From contig CAJNOL010000980.1 in assembly GCA_905250125.1 (NCBI GenBank), forward strand, positions 1-64,000: DNA of 64,000 nucleotides, given 5' to 3'. The notes beneath the pieces are model-generated. The model was not told the origin of the DNA. It ran no database searches and was given only the letters and a program-made list of their open reading frames with translations. The translations under genes were made by a program, and so were the position numbers. Shown here piece by piece: positions 1-11,806 of the stretch (within the stretch, counting starts at the first letter, position 1; every line of letters begins with the position of its first letter). The stretch comes from Rotaria sordida (taxonomy: Eukaryota > Rotifera > Eurotatoria > Philodinida > Philodinidae).

Positions 1-1590
1 CAAACGAAAACCGTAATTAGCACGTATAACCACTTTTGTAAAAATTCTCATCTGCTTGGATAGTTATTATAGCAATTGTAAGCAGAACTTGTTCATAACT
101 TTTAAACTACTGTTCATTTTATTCTAATTGTCTATCTTATTTGTCTAAATCATTAGTTTCATGTAGCATTATTGTATTAATACCAGTTGTATCAATTTTG
201 TCTTTACATTTGAGGTCTCGATTTTTTGCGTAAGAAAATACTTTTGTCCTTTTATTATGAATTTTTCAACCGATTCTTGTATCAAACAATTAATGGCGAG
301 TATTTATACTAATAAACAATCTTGATTTCCCACAAAAACGACTTTAAAACGTTTTAATTTCGATAGCCATATTAACATTTATTCGCCCGAACAGTATATA
401 TTTATTGTATATTCAGTTGTTTCGATTCGAAAAAATATTTTAAACAAATAACAATAACTGATTTAATCAATTTAATATTTTTCATTTTACTTTTATTCAA
501 TTTGTATTTCAACAACAAATAACATCAAGCTTTTTGAGTTTTGAAAGATCAAATTACAGCATACCTTTTCTACATATAAATTCAGTTGTGAGTAAAATAA
601 GATTTGATAGTAATGAAAGTTGAGATAATAATTTGTATTTTTATTAATATATTTCAATCCTAATACCTGTAATGATTGTAGAGAGAACAAAAATATATAT
701 AGAAAAAATAACTTTGAAAAAATTTTCAATCTGTTATTCAAGTGTTTCAACATCTTCAGAAAGTTTTAATGATTTCCATTAATTTATATAATAATGCTGA
801 TACACATGTGTTCTGAACCGAATGAAAACCAATGGTTAACTGCCGGTATACCGATCGTATAACTGATGAGTTAACCGCCGGATTTTGGCTCTATTCAAAG
901 GTTTCGAATAAAACCGACGAAAGTTGAACACAATATTCCACATCCAAAAAGAAAAAGAAGTTGGCTTGAATTTCGTATAAAAATTCGGAGATGTTCAAGT
1001 TCCATCAATTTTTGATATTTTCCTACTGAAACCGATTTGTATGTTTTCACTTTAGTACGAAGATTCAACTTTCTTACTATAGAACTCAATGTTCATAATA
1101 AAATTTTTACGATAGAAAATTGAACAATAATATAGAATAATTCAAAAAAGAAAACTATATAGTAAATTTTGATTTTTTTCTCTCATTTTCTTTAGCGAAA
1201 AAATATTGCAATACAAATATAAGAGTGTGATTTATCTAATTATTTTAAAAACAATAATTAGAAATGGTTTTTAATTAGTATTGCATAATCACTGTGTATG
1301 AAGATTTTTATGGATTTTCATATATTATACTAGAACAAATAAATTAAGACTATTTTCATTTGAACGTGAAATCCTTTTTTTTGTCGTTTTAATAAATGAT
1401 AACCCTATCATAAAGTGGTGTCATCTCCAACCGACTAGTTTCATTCAGTTCAAGTTGATTTGTTTCTTCTTGTCTGGTGTTGTGTTTATCTCGACCAATA
1501 AATTGTTTTTTCTTATTGTATCGATATACATACATTGTTCGATGTAAAGAATGTGATTAAAAATTAATTGATACTAGCTTTTATTGAAAT
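1..1590. other. Intergenic, no gene recognised
   Basis: A+T-rich sequence upstream of LRR1. Short open frames occur on the minus strand near 0.5-0.75 kb and 0.9-1.1 kb, but they show no domain, no splice-supported extension and no recognisable homology. I see nothing else here. Confidence 0.5.
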
Positions 1591-4500
1591 ATGAAATTAG
1601 ATTGTAAGATTAAAATTCAAAATCGACAAAGAACAAATGGATTATCAACACTAAAAAGTGCTAAAGGTGTTATTGGCCTTGCAAAATCAAATAATGATGA
1701 ATGGGTTCTTATTGTTCGACTTTTCAAAGATACGAATGCTACACAATACAAGGTAGTTAGTTTTTCAAAAGAATTATTCGTATTGAAAAAGACGAATAAT
1801 TAAATATACAGATAATATTAGAATTAAACATAAAAATGACTTTTATGATGAATTTTTTCATAAAAGTTAAAACTCAAGTAAATAGCTACGATGATCAACA
1901 AGTGAAATAAGTTAAAAAATGTTACCTTTTCGATAATAGAATATTAAAGAGTTTTATGTCCAAAGATTCCAGTTATGTTCAATCTTAATTAAATTGTAAT
2001 AGTATTCAATTCAGAATTGATTAATGTTTTTGATTTTTGTTAAATAAGCATCAGAGGTACAAACAGATCCTTGGATCTACCCACTTGATATAGACACCGA
2101 TTCTGGTTTTCGAGGTTGTCATAGTGCAAGTAGGTCGCCTGTTTGTAATCTATATTGCAATAAAAATCTCCGTTTTTTTTTTGAGTGGACAATGCAGACA
2201 TCAAAACATACAGTAGAAAGCTTTTTCTGCTGAAAACTGAGAAATAAATCTTTTTCTCATTTGGAATGGATACAATCATACTTAGTAATAAATAGTGATT
2301 ATATTGTGCATTGTCTACATATCAATTTTAGTAAGCTACTGTTTCCCCTGACTAGTCAGTTATTATTATAATTATTTAGTATCAGATGTTTACTGTCTCT
2401 GATTCCCATGTATATTGTAGAAATAGGACAGAACTTGAGTTTTCTTCTTCAACTAATTCATAAAATCCATTGAAAATATTCTCACTCAAGAAGAGAGTTT
2501 TTTTTCTTAATATTAATATCTTTTGTTTTTGCCTTTTCTCGACCGTTAACCACTGTAATGAATTATTTAGATAGACGTGACTGCCATGTACTAGCAACCT
2601 TTTACTTTCATTCAATTATCATTATAATATCGGTTTGTAAAAAAAAAGAAAAGGTACATCGACCGTAACAAGTAAGCCGAACTAAATGTCAACCAGGCAT
2701 ATTCGAATCTCTAATACGAGTATAATTTACTAGTGTTATAAAGCTTGTGAAAAACTGCTTACAATTGGTTGAAGATATGTTGTAGCTATTTTTTTTCCTT
2801 AAGTGTTACATAATTCAACGAAAAAAATTTGAATCAAAATATTCTTTTGAATGAAATAATCATGATAGAATTTCCTTCCATAAATCATTTAATTATTTTC
2901 AAGAATCACAGAAAATCATTTAAAATATTGTTTGACATGACTGAATTCTTTAGTAGTTTTTGTTATTTTTTAGCTTCGTGAAAATGTTCAATCTCTTCTT
3001 CATAAATGTATTAATAATGGTATGGCTACTATTCAAATCAAAGTACCATCTCATGATATACAATTATCTGAAGTAAGATTAATGATTTATTAAACTTTTT
3101 TTCTTTCTAGATAACTCTTTTTACTTTCGTTTTATAGGCTAATGTTGAATCACTAAAAACTTTACTTTCAAGTATTCGTTTAGCATCAACCGGTAATAAT
3201 CTTCCATCATCAATAAAATCAACATCTATAAATATTGTTGAAAAACTTCAACGACCAATACTTCAACTTATAATTAATCAAGCTATAGATTATCCAACTT
3301 TAAAAGGTTTTCCATCAACATTAGAAAAACTTATTATTAATTCTTCACATCTTCGTACACCTGTTGATCGTCGAATATTTACACTTAAAAATTTACATAC
3401 ACTTGATTTATCTGATAATAATATAACAGAATTACCATCAAATATGGAAATGAATCATTTACATACATTAATTATTCGTTCAAATCAATTAAAATCTTTT
3501 CCAAATACATTCAAATGTCCTATACTTAAAAATCTTGATTTAAGTCAAAATCAATTAGAAAAAATTGATTTAACTATATTAAATTTAAATACACTTGAAC
3601 GTTTAAATTTATCATCAAATAAAATAAAATTTATTCCAAGACAAATTTTACGTTTATTATCACAATTACAAGTATTCAATATAGCATCAAATTTAATTCG
3701 ATTTATACCAAATTGTTTAGCTTCTAGTGGAACACGTTTACATACATTTCATTATGCTGAAAATCCATTAATTACAGAAAAATCTATAACATGTAGACGT
3801 TTTAACATTACACTTGTTGAATTAGGTCTTCGAGCTGTTATTAAATATAGGTAAATCTTAACCGATACATTAGAATAAATTAGCCTCTCACGAAAGAACG
3901 TATCCAACTGTTGGATGCCGTTCGACTTCATATTATGATTACGAGTAGGTGCTTATAAGGCACATCTAATAGTCATTAAATAGTTCAACGAAAACGAACA
4001 TGACTTTTTCGGTGTATTCCATTTCTAAGTAGGCTCGATTTAAAATATCTTCGTTTGCGTTGAACTATCTAATGACTATCAAAATGTTCTTATCAGGAAG
4101 AATTTAAGATTGAAACTCGTTGTTTTGGATTTTTCGAAAATGTCTTGCTCTCAGGAACAATTTCATTAAAACAATTATAACTCTATATTAGTAAATTATG
4201 TGTTCGAATTCCTTGAAGCTTGTCTTAGTTTCATCGAAACCAACTTATAGTCATAAGATGAAGTTGAACAGTGTTCGACAGTAGACTCAATGTTTAAATC
4301 TCTACCAAAATCATAGACGAATATGTGCCATAGAAGTATAAAAGCAAAATAGCTATTGTACAAATGCTGCGAGTCTGTACTTTTAACAATTACAAAATTC
4401 AGATTTTCTGTTGTATTAATGCATGCTGACGTTGGATATGGAAAAGTGGATGTATTCGTTTTTCAGAGCTTGAAAAACTCCATCGTATAGATAGATACAG

Positions 4501-5372
4501 TGATTTTTACAAAAAAAAAACCGATTTGTTGCACCATTGTGTTTCATATACTTGAAAAGCTTTTGAGTCATACTATAGAAATGTACTTCATTCTAAATAA
4601 ATGCTTTGTTGTCTCGATTAGATTCAAACACCAAAGATCCGTAGTGGCAGATTTTTATCTGTTGTCCACACACTAAAGTCTCTGTCAATATTTTAGGTTA
4701 ATACGTTCTTTCCTATGGCCTATTAAATAACACATACTTGATTGTACCTGTGATGGTACTTTGAAGAAAGAAAGCGCAAATCAGTTTGTACATTTGTGCT
4801 TGAAAGTTGTTAATGACACACATTTGTCAATGGTTTTAGTAGAAAATGGAATTTTGAGTCTTTTAAAGACGAAACTTAGTCCATAACTATTAAAATTGAC
4901 AGAGTTATGGAGAAAATACTGAGAGAGGCTCATTTATTCCAACGAACTCGTTAGTCCATTATGTTTATCACATTTTTACAATTTTTATTTTTGACATTCT
5001 GAAAAATTTTATTCACAAAATGAAAAATAACTTTTTTTCTTAAAAATTGTTTCTTTTAGAATTCCTTATGATTTCAAAACACTTCCTCGAACATTATGTT
5101 TCTTACTTGATGAATATGAAATATGTGCTCATTGTGCTCTACCGTGTTTAACTAATTTTGGTGAAATAATTGTACCAAAACAATTATCAGCAATTGGAGT
5201 AACAGTACATGTTACAGCAGCTAATCAATCATTTTCTATACCAGTACAAGAACGATATTGTTCAATAAAATGTTTCAATTATGGACTTAAACGAGCTGGT
5301 ATGAATCGAGTTTCTTTTTTTTATTTAATTATTATTATTGATTTCTTTGTTCTAGGAATGATTCAAATGTAA
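1591..5372 (+). CDS. LRR1: LRR1 (PPIL5) orthologue, leucine-rich repeat CUL2 substrate receptor
   Basis: Five exons: 1591-1752, 2974-3072, 3138-3850, 5060-5298 and 5356-5372, giving 409 aa (human LRR1 is of similar length). All splice sites are GT-AG and phases agree. The N-terminus (MKLDCKIKIQ) and the motif LRENVQ...NNGMATIQ align with the vertebrate N-terminal domain. About five leucine-rich repeats occupy the middle (for example LHTLDLSDNNITELP, LKNLDLSQNQLEKI, LERLNLSSNKIKFIP). The C-terminal part starts with RIPYDFKTLP and has a Cys-containing segment (CAHCALPCL) like the vertebrate tail. In animals LRR1 is the substrate receptor of a CUL2 ubiquitin ligase that marks the CMG helicase (MCM7) at replication termination; that role is inferred here from orthology. 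Introns 1 and 3 are about 1.2 kb while introns 2 and 4 are about 60 nt. The last exon, only five codons plus stop, is the least certain: read-through without splicing would add about 20 hydrophobic residues. Confidence 0.88.
3873..4940. repeat. Possible DNA-transposon remnant in LRR1 intron 3
   Basis: The segment is bounded by an imperfect inverted repeat of about 18-20 nt (3873-3890 starting GAATAAATTAGCCTCTC; 4921-4940 is its near complement). Inside, 3969-3997 and 4051-4079 form a second inverted repeat with 27 of 29 positions complementary across a 53-nt loop. No transposase frame and no clear target-site duplication were found, so the element identity is tentative. Confidence 0.35.
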
Positions 5373-7026
5373 ATTTTCAACTTAGATTGATTGATTCAAA
5401 TGTTATTATAATTAATCAATTCTTATTTTTGTTCTGGTTCTATGTTTTTTTTTTGTCAAAACTTCAGTCAGATATTCGAACTGTAGATCTTCTTAAATAA
5501 AAAAACAAAAAAAAATTATAATAATAATGTTGGAATAAGTTTTAAAAAATAATGTATCACAATAGTTTGATTGTATAATAGTTATTTATTCATATAAATC
5601 ATTGTGAAACTATTTGTATTGTAACTTTAAAGTTACTTTTATATTTATCGACGTGATATTAAGTAGATATTAACACTGATTACTGTTGAAGTCTAAATAA
5701 CGGACTGATAACAATCGTAGAAAATATCATATTGAGGATTTTTTTATATATGTAATTGACTAAGTGTTATAGAGAAAGATACCTTATATTCAAATGCTAA
5801 CATTTAATGCGAAAAGAAGTTGACATCATGATGAACTTTGTATTACCTTCAATATAATGAATGATTTTAACGAAGAATCAATTCTGAATCATGAATGAGA
5901 AGAGAGATGAAACTTTTCTTCGTTTACTCTTCAAATTTGATTTCTTAATTAGATATTAGTGATTCAGTTAGTAATGAACTATCAACTGATATTGGAAAAC
6001 AATTGATTCACACTGATCATAGTAATATATGAATAATGACATGTAAAAATTGTCATACGATTATTACATTAAATTCAATCAGTGACTTAACAATGTATAA
6101 TGATGAATAGTTAGATTAATGTTAAAGATGTTTGTTGAAAAGAAAAAAAAAAGCTTGTACCCTATTGACATAGCATATTAACAAATATTTTTGGTCCGTT
6201 TTTTTGTTGATTATGGCCGAATGATTATTTTTTCTTATGTTAATTGCTGCGCCATGATGATGACATAAATAAAAGTTATTTATTGTGATGTTGTGTACTT
6301 GTACAAAAGATTGTTTTGGCTTCTTTTTGTATTAAAATCTTACTTTGTAATTTTTTTCTCTGAATAATAAAAGGTTTGCTAGAATCTAATTGTCATTTCA
6401 TTTGATATATAATACGTTATTGTTCGTTCAACTATGCTTTTTTTTCTGCAAGCCATGCACATTCATTATTGAATTCAGCCATGTCTAGTCTGTTTTGTCT
6501 ATGACATAAAACAGAAATATCTATTGTTTTGAAATTCAAGTGGAATGTACTGTATTTTTTATATGAATCAGTTAAATAAACAAGTATATCTAATTGATGT
6601 TAAGTCAATTATTGAATATCATTATTATCGTTTCATTTGTAACTTAACTCAAAGATGTGCAAAAAGTCTCGAGAAGTTTTCAGAAAAATAAAATTCTTCT
6701 GTGCTTAGTGTGCCAATGGACATATCATCTTATGTGATATCTTTCCTTTCTCTATATGTTGTTGTACAATCGATGTTTCGTAGTTTTCATAATCGCGTTA
6801 CTCTTGCGCTTAACTATGCATGATTGAGCCTCATTCTCTTTCTATCGTAATGTGCTTCTCATGTTGTATCATCGTTCGCTCGTATGTTATATATATTGTT
6901 ACGTTACTGTCCTTACCCTATTTTTCTTCTACATCTGTTCTCTCCTTGGCCTCATCTCCTTTCTTTTCATTCTCTCTTATTCTACTCGTGTATATAAGCA
7001 CGTGCTTTATATGTAAACGACACGAC
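5373..7026. other. Intergenic; no gene; possible 5' LTR in the right part
   Basis: A+T-rich, no supported gene. The right half (about 6.7-7.03 kb) becomes C/T-rich, contains a TATA-like box in GTGTATATAAGC near 6.99 kb, and leads into the 60-bp direct repeats and retroelement remnant. It may be the U3/R part of a 5' LTR, but I could not find a matching 3' copy. Confidence 0.35.
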
Positions 7027-7166
7027 TATATGATATGAGGGGATAGAATAAAGTGTAACTACATGCACACTAATATCCCTTCTATCCGAAATCGTCACAA
7101 GACAATTATATGATATGAAGGAATAGAATAAAATGTATCTCCATTTATACTAACATTCCCTCTATC
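7027..7166 (+). repeat. Two 60-bp direct repeats, each with an AATAAA-like signal
   Basis: Copies at 7027-7086 and 7107-7166 start TATATGATATGA and end in TCTATC. They are about 80% identical and each contains GAATAGAATAAA, resembling a poly(A) signal. They lie immediately before the gag remnant, in the position expected for an LTR end and leader. Confidence 0.7.
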
Positions 7167-7262
7167 ATTTTTCATTACATTTGGCGACTCTGGCAAAATA
7201 GGGTCAACATCAGCAATCCTGATCAACTTTTTGATTTAAACAAAAATGATCCGGTAACAATA

Positions 7263-8164
7263 ATGACGGCTGAAAAAACCACAACTAAAAAATTTATCGT
7301 GGAAAAAGCGGTTCAGCATATTGTAGAAACGTGCTCACGTATTACAGAGCGAGTGACATAAATAAAAGGTCAAGTTGAAGAAATACATAAAGTCAGTACT
7401 AATCGGTATGAAGATTTGCCAACGTCTTTACCAAAAATGTGAGAAGATCTATCACGTCGAATCGACGACATATAAGCACAAACTACAGAATAGCATTTTA
7501 AAGCAACGTCAATACTAGCTGAGTATCAACAGCTATTAAAGGAGGTTTTGAAACAATTAGAAAATTTGAGGAAAGAAGAACGATTAGATCAATCCAACAT
7601 ACAGAAACAGTGCGTTACGCATGTTGACCACTCAATACTGATACAATTAAGTTTAAATGCCATACATCAATTACAATATGTCGATAATTACGTGGCTCAC
7701 ATGCCTACGAACGTAGCCACGCCGCTGATGCTATATGCAATTGTGATACCACTAGCATCTGCAATATTAACGTTCTCTGGGAAACACTCAGCATGCCCGA
7801 ATCAACTCTTGATTCGTGTGCAAGAATATGTCGAAATGGTGCACGGATGGGATCGACCCACTTTACTTTACGGTATCTCACAATTTCTACGAGATACCGC
7901 TTTGGAATGATACTGTCAATTAAGAGCTACTCATCAGCAACCTGAAACATGGACAGAATTTGTCGATTTATTTCTCTCTCAATTCAATTCTCCTGTGCGA
8001 AGTGCATTTCAAGAACAAGAATGTTACGAATGTAAGCAACGGGAAAATGAAACAATTAATGAGTTCTTGGTCCATTTACGAGCTATATGGACAGAACAAA
8101 AACCAAAAGAAATCGAAATTGACCAGATTAGACATTTATATATATATATGGATGGATATAAATA
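7263..8164 (+). pseudogene. gag-like remnant with several in-frame stops
   Basis: A single frame starting with ATG at 7263 reads as Gag-like protein through to TAG at 8162-8164, broken by in-frame stops: TAA at 7359, three more between about 7440 and 7500, and TGA at 7908-7910. The part after 7548 has the helical, Trp-containing pattern of retrotransposon Gag capsid (a stretch with TWTEFVDLFLSQF followed by ENETINEFLVHLRAIW is typical of the Retrotrans_gag family). It is not functional as it stands. The capsid C-terminal end and any zinc knuckle are missing, consistent with a deletion that begins just after this point. Confidence 0.65.
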
Positions 8165-8250
8165 GGAAAATATCATATTAATACACAAGAAGACGGTAAA
8201 AACTCGACTCTTCTAATTACAACTGAGCGTACGTGGTCAGTCGTGAAACC

Positions 8251-10087
8251 ATGATGACGGGTAACAGAATAGTTCAGTTGTGCCTGGTCGTTACAATGTG
8301 GTTAATACTCAAGCCAACAAATATCACGAGAGGTCTAACCATACCGAAGACCGATGTCGTCCATACAGCATCGGGTCTGATTTTTCATTACATATCGGAT
8401 TATCGACCCTCAAACAAAATTATCACATTCACAGTAGCCATTTCCATGGTGGAAGACATGTGCTATCTGATTCCAGTTGGCGCCATGAAGAAAATCTCTC
8501 GATGTAGCATATCAAAGGTCCATGCACAAGTCACATACAAGAGCGCAAACCGAAGAATAAGTTCAGTCGAACCGTCTATACAAAATGCAACACAACCAAC
8601 AGCACTTCCACGCCAAAAAAGACTCATTGGAGACATTATCGCCATCGGCGTAGGCTCCGCTGCCCATGCACTCTCTACCGCAAACGCAATGCAGATGTCG
8701 AATCTGAAAAGTGAAGTGCAAGCAACTAAGAATTGTTTAAGATCGGTGGATCAGTCAGTAAACACTCATAGTGCTCAGATCTTACATCTTACACATGGAC
8801 AGCTCAAGGTAGCATAAGTGCTCAATAACACCCAATTCACGCTTAATCGCACGATCGAGCTCGTCAATGAAAATTCGGGCGTTTTACGTAACTACGAAAC
8901 GACTTTAAGAACAATCACATCGTTGACAGTATTTTTAAGTAGTCGACTCGCGGCATTCATTCATGCCGTAGAGACACATTTTATACATACAGCAATCGAT
9001 GGCATACTAATGAACAAACTTAACCTGCACCTCATTCATTTTAAAGATCTATCTAAGGTAATCGAACTCGTAGTTAATACAGCAAATATTGCAATTGACG
9101 AATCAAGTAGTTCAATGTCTATGGTCGAAATAGTCACACGTCTACTTGTACAACAACGAATCGACTTTGTTCCGGCAAACACGTCGCAAACATCGGAAAA
9201 CGGCGAGGTATTAGGAAAGTTAATGTTTACATCTTTCCTCTCAGCACCTAGTCGGGATCAAGTACCATTCTCAATATACGAACTGATACCCATTCCATTC
9301 AATCATAGCAAAAACTGAGTAAAACTGGCACAAATGCCTGCTTTTATAGGAATCGAACATGAGTCATTACAATTTATTCGCTTGTCAAAAAGTGAAGCGG
9401 CATCTTTTAACTTCGAAGTGATATCATCATGTCGAGAAACACTGGCAATTCGAAAGGATCTCGAGGAAAACTGCCTCTATCAGATTCTCACTGATTCACC
9501 ACTAGCGGCGTGTAGAATCGAACCTTATGCGGATCCAGTCTTCGTTCACAGAGTCGGACCACACCAGGCCGTATCAACGAACGCCAGTATCAAATACCAC
9601 TCTGTTGAATCCTCGGAGTCGGAACAACATAAAGTCATCGATAATGACGAAATTGTATTACCTTCAGTTGCTTTTGTAAAAACTACCGATACTACCTCTT
9701 TAACCTGCAATCGATTTTTCCTTACCAGGACTACCAATCAAAGTGGGGAAAACAATTGCCCTGATAAAAAATACCACTATTAATCCAATTGCAGACGCTT
9801 TAGTGGATCTTCAGTCAATAATAAACAACAATACCAATTGGGCAAAGCTACCACATACCTCTTCAGATATGCAGGCCGTGATCGATTTTATATCCGATAC
9901 GCCAAAGCCAACACAAGCAGAAGATCATCAACGATGGCATGAACATCCTGTCTCTTTCATAACAATTATATTGGTCTGCATAATTGGAGTACTCGCAGGT
10001 ACTCTACTCTTCTGCATTATATCAAGGCAATTTAAAAGGACTAAGCTTGTAATTACAATACCATCCATCAACACGGCTGAAATTTGA
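8251..10087 (+). pseudogene. Retrovirus-like envelope (env) remnant
   Basis: An envelope-like frame with an N-terminal hydrophobic signal segment, a dibasic furin-type cleavage site (RQKR, near 8620) directly followed by a Gly/Ala-rich hydrophobic segment like a class I fusion peptide, then heptad-like sequence and several N-glycosylation sites. A transmembrane segment lies near 9955-10020 with a short basic cytoplasmic tail. It is broken by two in-frame stops (TAA 8815-8817, TGA 9316-9318) and by a frameshift between about 9690 and 9745, after which the frame changes by one until the stop at 10087. It is therefore an inactive relic. The fusion-protein architecture is visible in the sequence; the assignment to bdelloid env-bearing LTR elements is inference. 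Confidence 0.68.
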
Positions 10088-10650
10088 GACACACGAGGTT
10101 ATAAATAAAAAACACGCTCTTGTCTATTTTACTAAACCTCTCTTTCGCTTGATAGTGGAATTTTTTTTTGCTTCTTTTCTAATAATCTCTTCGGATACAT
10201 GTAAATCGATTTTATGCTATGTTATGTGATCTTTTTTTTCCTTTTCTTCTCTCTTTTACTTTCCTTCTGTTCATTTTGTTTCTGTTCATATTCATGTACT
10301 TCTCACATATCTCCTGCGCCCGTTACTTTCAATTCAAGACGTTCAGGAGCGCGTCTCAATTGAAGAGAAGGATGTGCCAAGAGATACACCGATGTGACAT
10401 GCTGTCATCAGTATGTGACATTATCCTTACTTTATTCCACTCTTACTTCATATCATCGTTTCATGATGTCAATCTTGTATCCTTACGTAATACTGTTCAT
10501 AGTGTTCAATACTTTTTCAATGCGTTTGTAATTGCAGCGCTATTCACTGCGTATATGTTCATTGTTCTCTTTTTGCTCTGAGAGATTACCGCATCAAGCA
10601 GAAGCAAGGTGAAATTGTTGAGAAGGAGAGAGAGAGAAGAGAACAGTGGA

Positions 10651-10981
10651 GAATATATACAGTCATTATTACGCAGAGTGGAGGACACAACACACTCGAC
10701 GTTACACACTTTTGTTGGATGATATACATAGTTGGTGTAAAAGTTAAATGATATATAATACTGTGTGTTAATATTGAGAGAGAAATAAAATCATGTACAA
10801 CAAGTAACGGAAGTGAGCTTGAAGAAATAATAAACGAGGCAACGCCTTAAAATACATGATCCAATAACGCGGTCACCAGCCTTCCTACATCACATCCTTC
10901 ACTTATTCTCAATTTTCCGTTACACTTAGACCTCGAAGCATTCACAATTCACAAGATGATCAAAATCAAACTTCTGTTTGC
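10651..10981. other. Intergenic; possible 3' end of the retroelement
   Basis: Higher G+C than the surroundings (for example around 10.80-10.95 kb), with no gene. It may be retroelement 3' LTR or flank, but I could not align it to the 5' side. Confidence 0.3.
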
Positions 10982-11010
10982 TTGTTTTATTTGGAGAAGT
11001 TTAAAAAACT

Positions 11011-11150
11011 AAGGGTGGGTGTAGGTGTGCGTGTGGCTGTTAGTCTTAACTACGCCCACACCCACGCCCTCACACCTACACCTATACCCACACTCACACC
11101 CCATCCCACATCCAGCTACACATCCACACCCCACACCCACACCCTGCAAC
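11011..11150. repeat. Telomere-like G/T tract facing a C/A tract (inverted)
   Basis: A G-rich stretch (11011-11040, GGGTGGGTGTAGGTGTGCG) is followed after about 8 nt by a roughly 100-nt C/A-rich stretch (11049-11150) made of CCCACAC-type units. Twelve bases, GGTGTAGGTGTG, at 11017-11028 are the exact complement of CACACCTACACC at 11071-11082. The units resemble the TGTGGG-type telomere repeat reported for bdelloids, but they are irregular. Open frames through this tract are artefacts of the repeat. Confidence 0.6.
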
Positions 11151-11806
11151 GATTCCAGTTTTATATACTTTAGTACACTGATGTTTCCTTCACAGATGTT
11201 TCTTAGCGAAATTCTTTTTCTTTGCTTATAGATCTCAGCATCATTGTCGAGCTATTCCGAGGTTTTTGGTAGCAAGACTAGAATTATAATTATGTAATTC
11301 AAACTAATAAATAAAATGAACTTTTTCATTCTCATTTAAATAATCTTTACTTTTCCTTGTTAGAGTACAATTGCGTCATGGTCTACAGTTTATCGGAAAA
11401 TAGATATTGATCATTTTGTACTTTTTCTCATAACTTCTAGCAAGAGAGAATAACTTCCGTATTTTCTTCTATCAATGATATCCGTCGCGATGGACATCGT
11501 TGTTCTCTATATACTGTATATGATTGTATTTCAGGAGAACGATTAATTGAGATTAGTATTGAAAAATCTGTTGTTTATTCAATTGTTAATATATAAATAA
11601 CATGTTCTTTTTTCTTCATTAACAAAAAAAAAATCAAAAAATGAATTCATGTTGAATATACAAATAAAAGTATAAATTGAAAAACAACCTAAAAAATATA
11701 AGAGAAGAAACTTTCTGTTTCAGTAACAAAAAAAAGAAAACGAAAATAGTTTGATGTTTATATAAAAGATTAACCGGATTTTGATAGTTTTTTTATGCAT
11801 AAGCTT
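11151..11806. other. Intergenic downstream of FBXO8, no gene
   Basis: A+T-rich sequence between the C/A tract and the 3' end of FBXO8. Nothing recognisable apart from poly(A)-like signals. Confidence 0.45.

Larger units (their letters stand above)
7027..10650 (+). mobile_element. Decayed env-containing LTR retroelement lacking pol
   Basis: The order is repeat-rich leader, gag-like remnant (7263-8164), env-like remnant (8251-10087), then a purine-rich tract at 10621-10643 that could be the polypurine tract before a 3' LTR. The sequence TTTGGCGAC at about 7178 could be a primer-binding region. No protease, reverse transcriptase, RNase H or integrase lies between gag and env; only about 85 nt separate them, so pol has been lost by deletion. 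Bdelloid rotifers are known to carry env-bearing LTR elements (Juno, Vesta and relatives), which fits. Exact LTR limits could not be set because the flanks do not show an obvious matching pair. Confidence 0.6.

Noticed and set aside
6709-7190. 5' LTR starting TGTGCCAA with a 3' copy near 10374 that also starts TGTGCCAA
   Set aside because: Beyond the first eight bases the two stretches do not align convincingly, so no LTR pair is claimed.
11049-11231. Thr/Pro/His-rich open frames at about 10.98-11.23 kb
   Set aside because: They are translations of the C/A-rich telomere-like tract, in two frames with equal quality; no start context or splice support.
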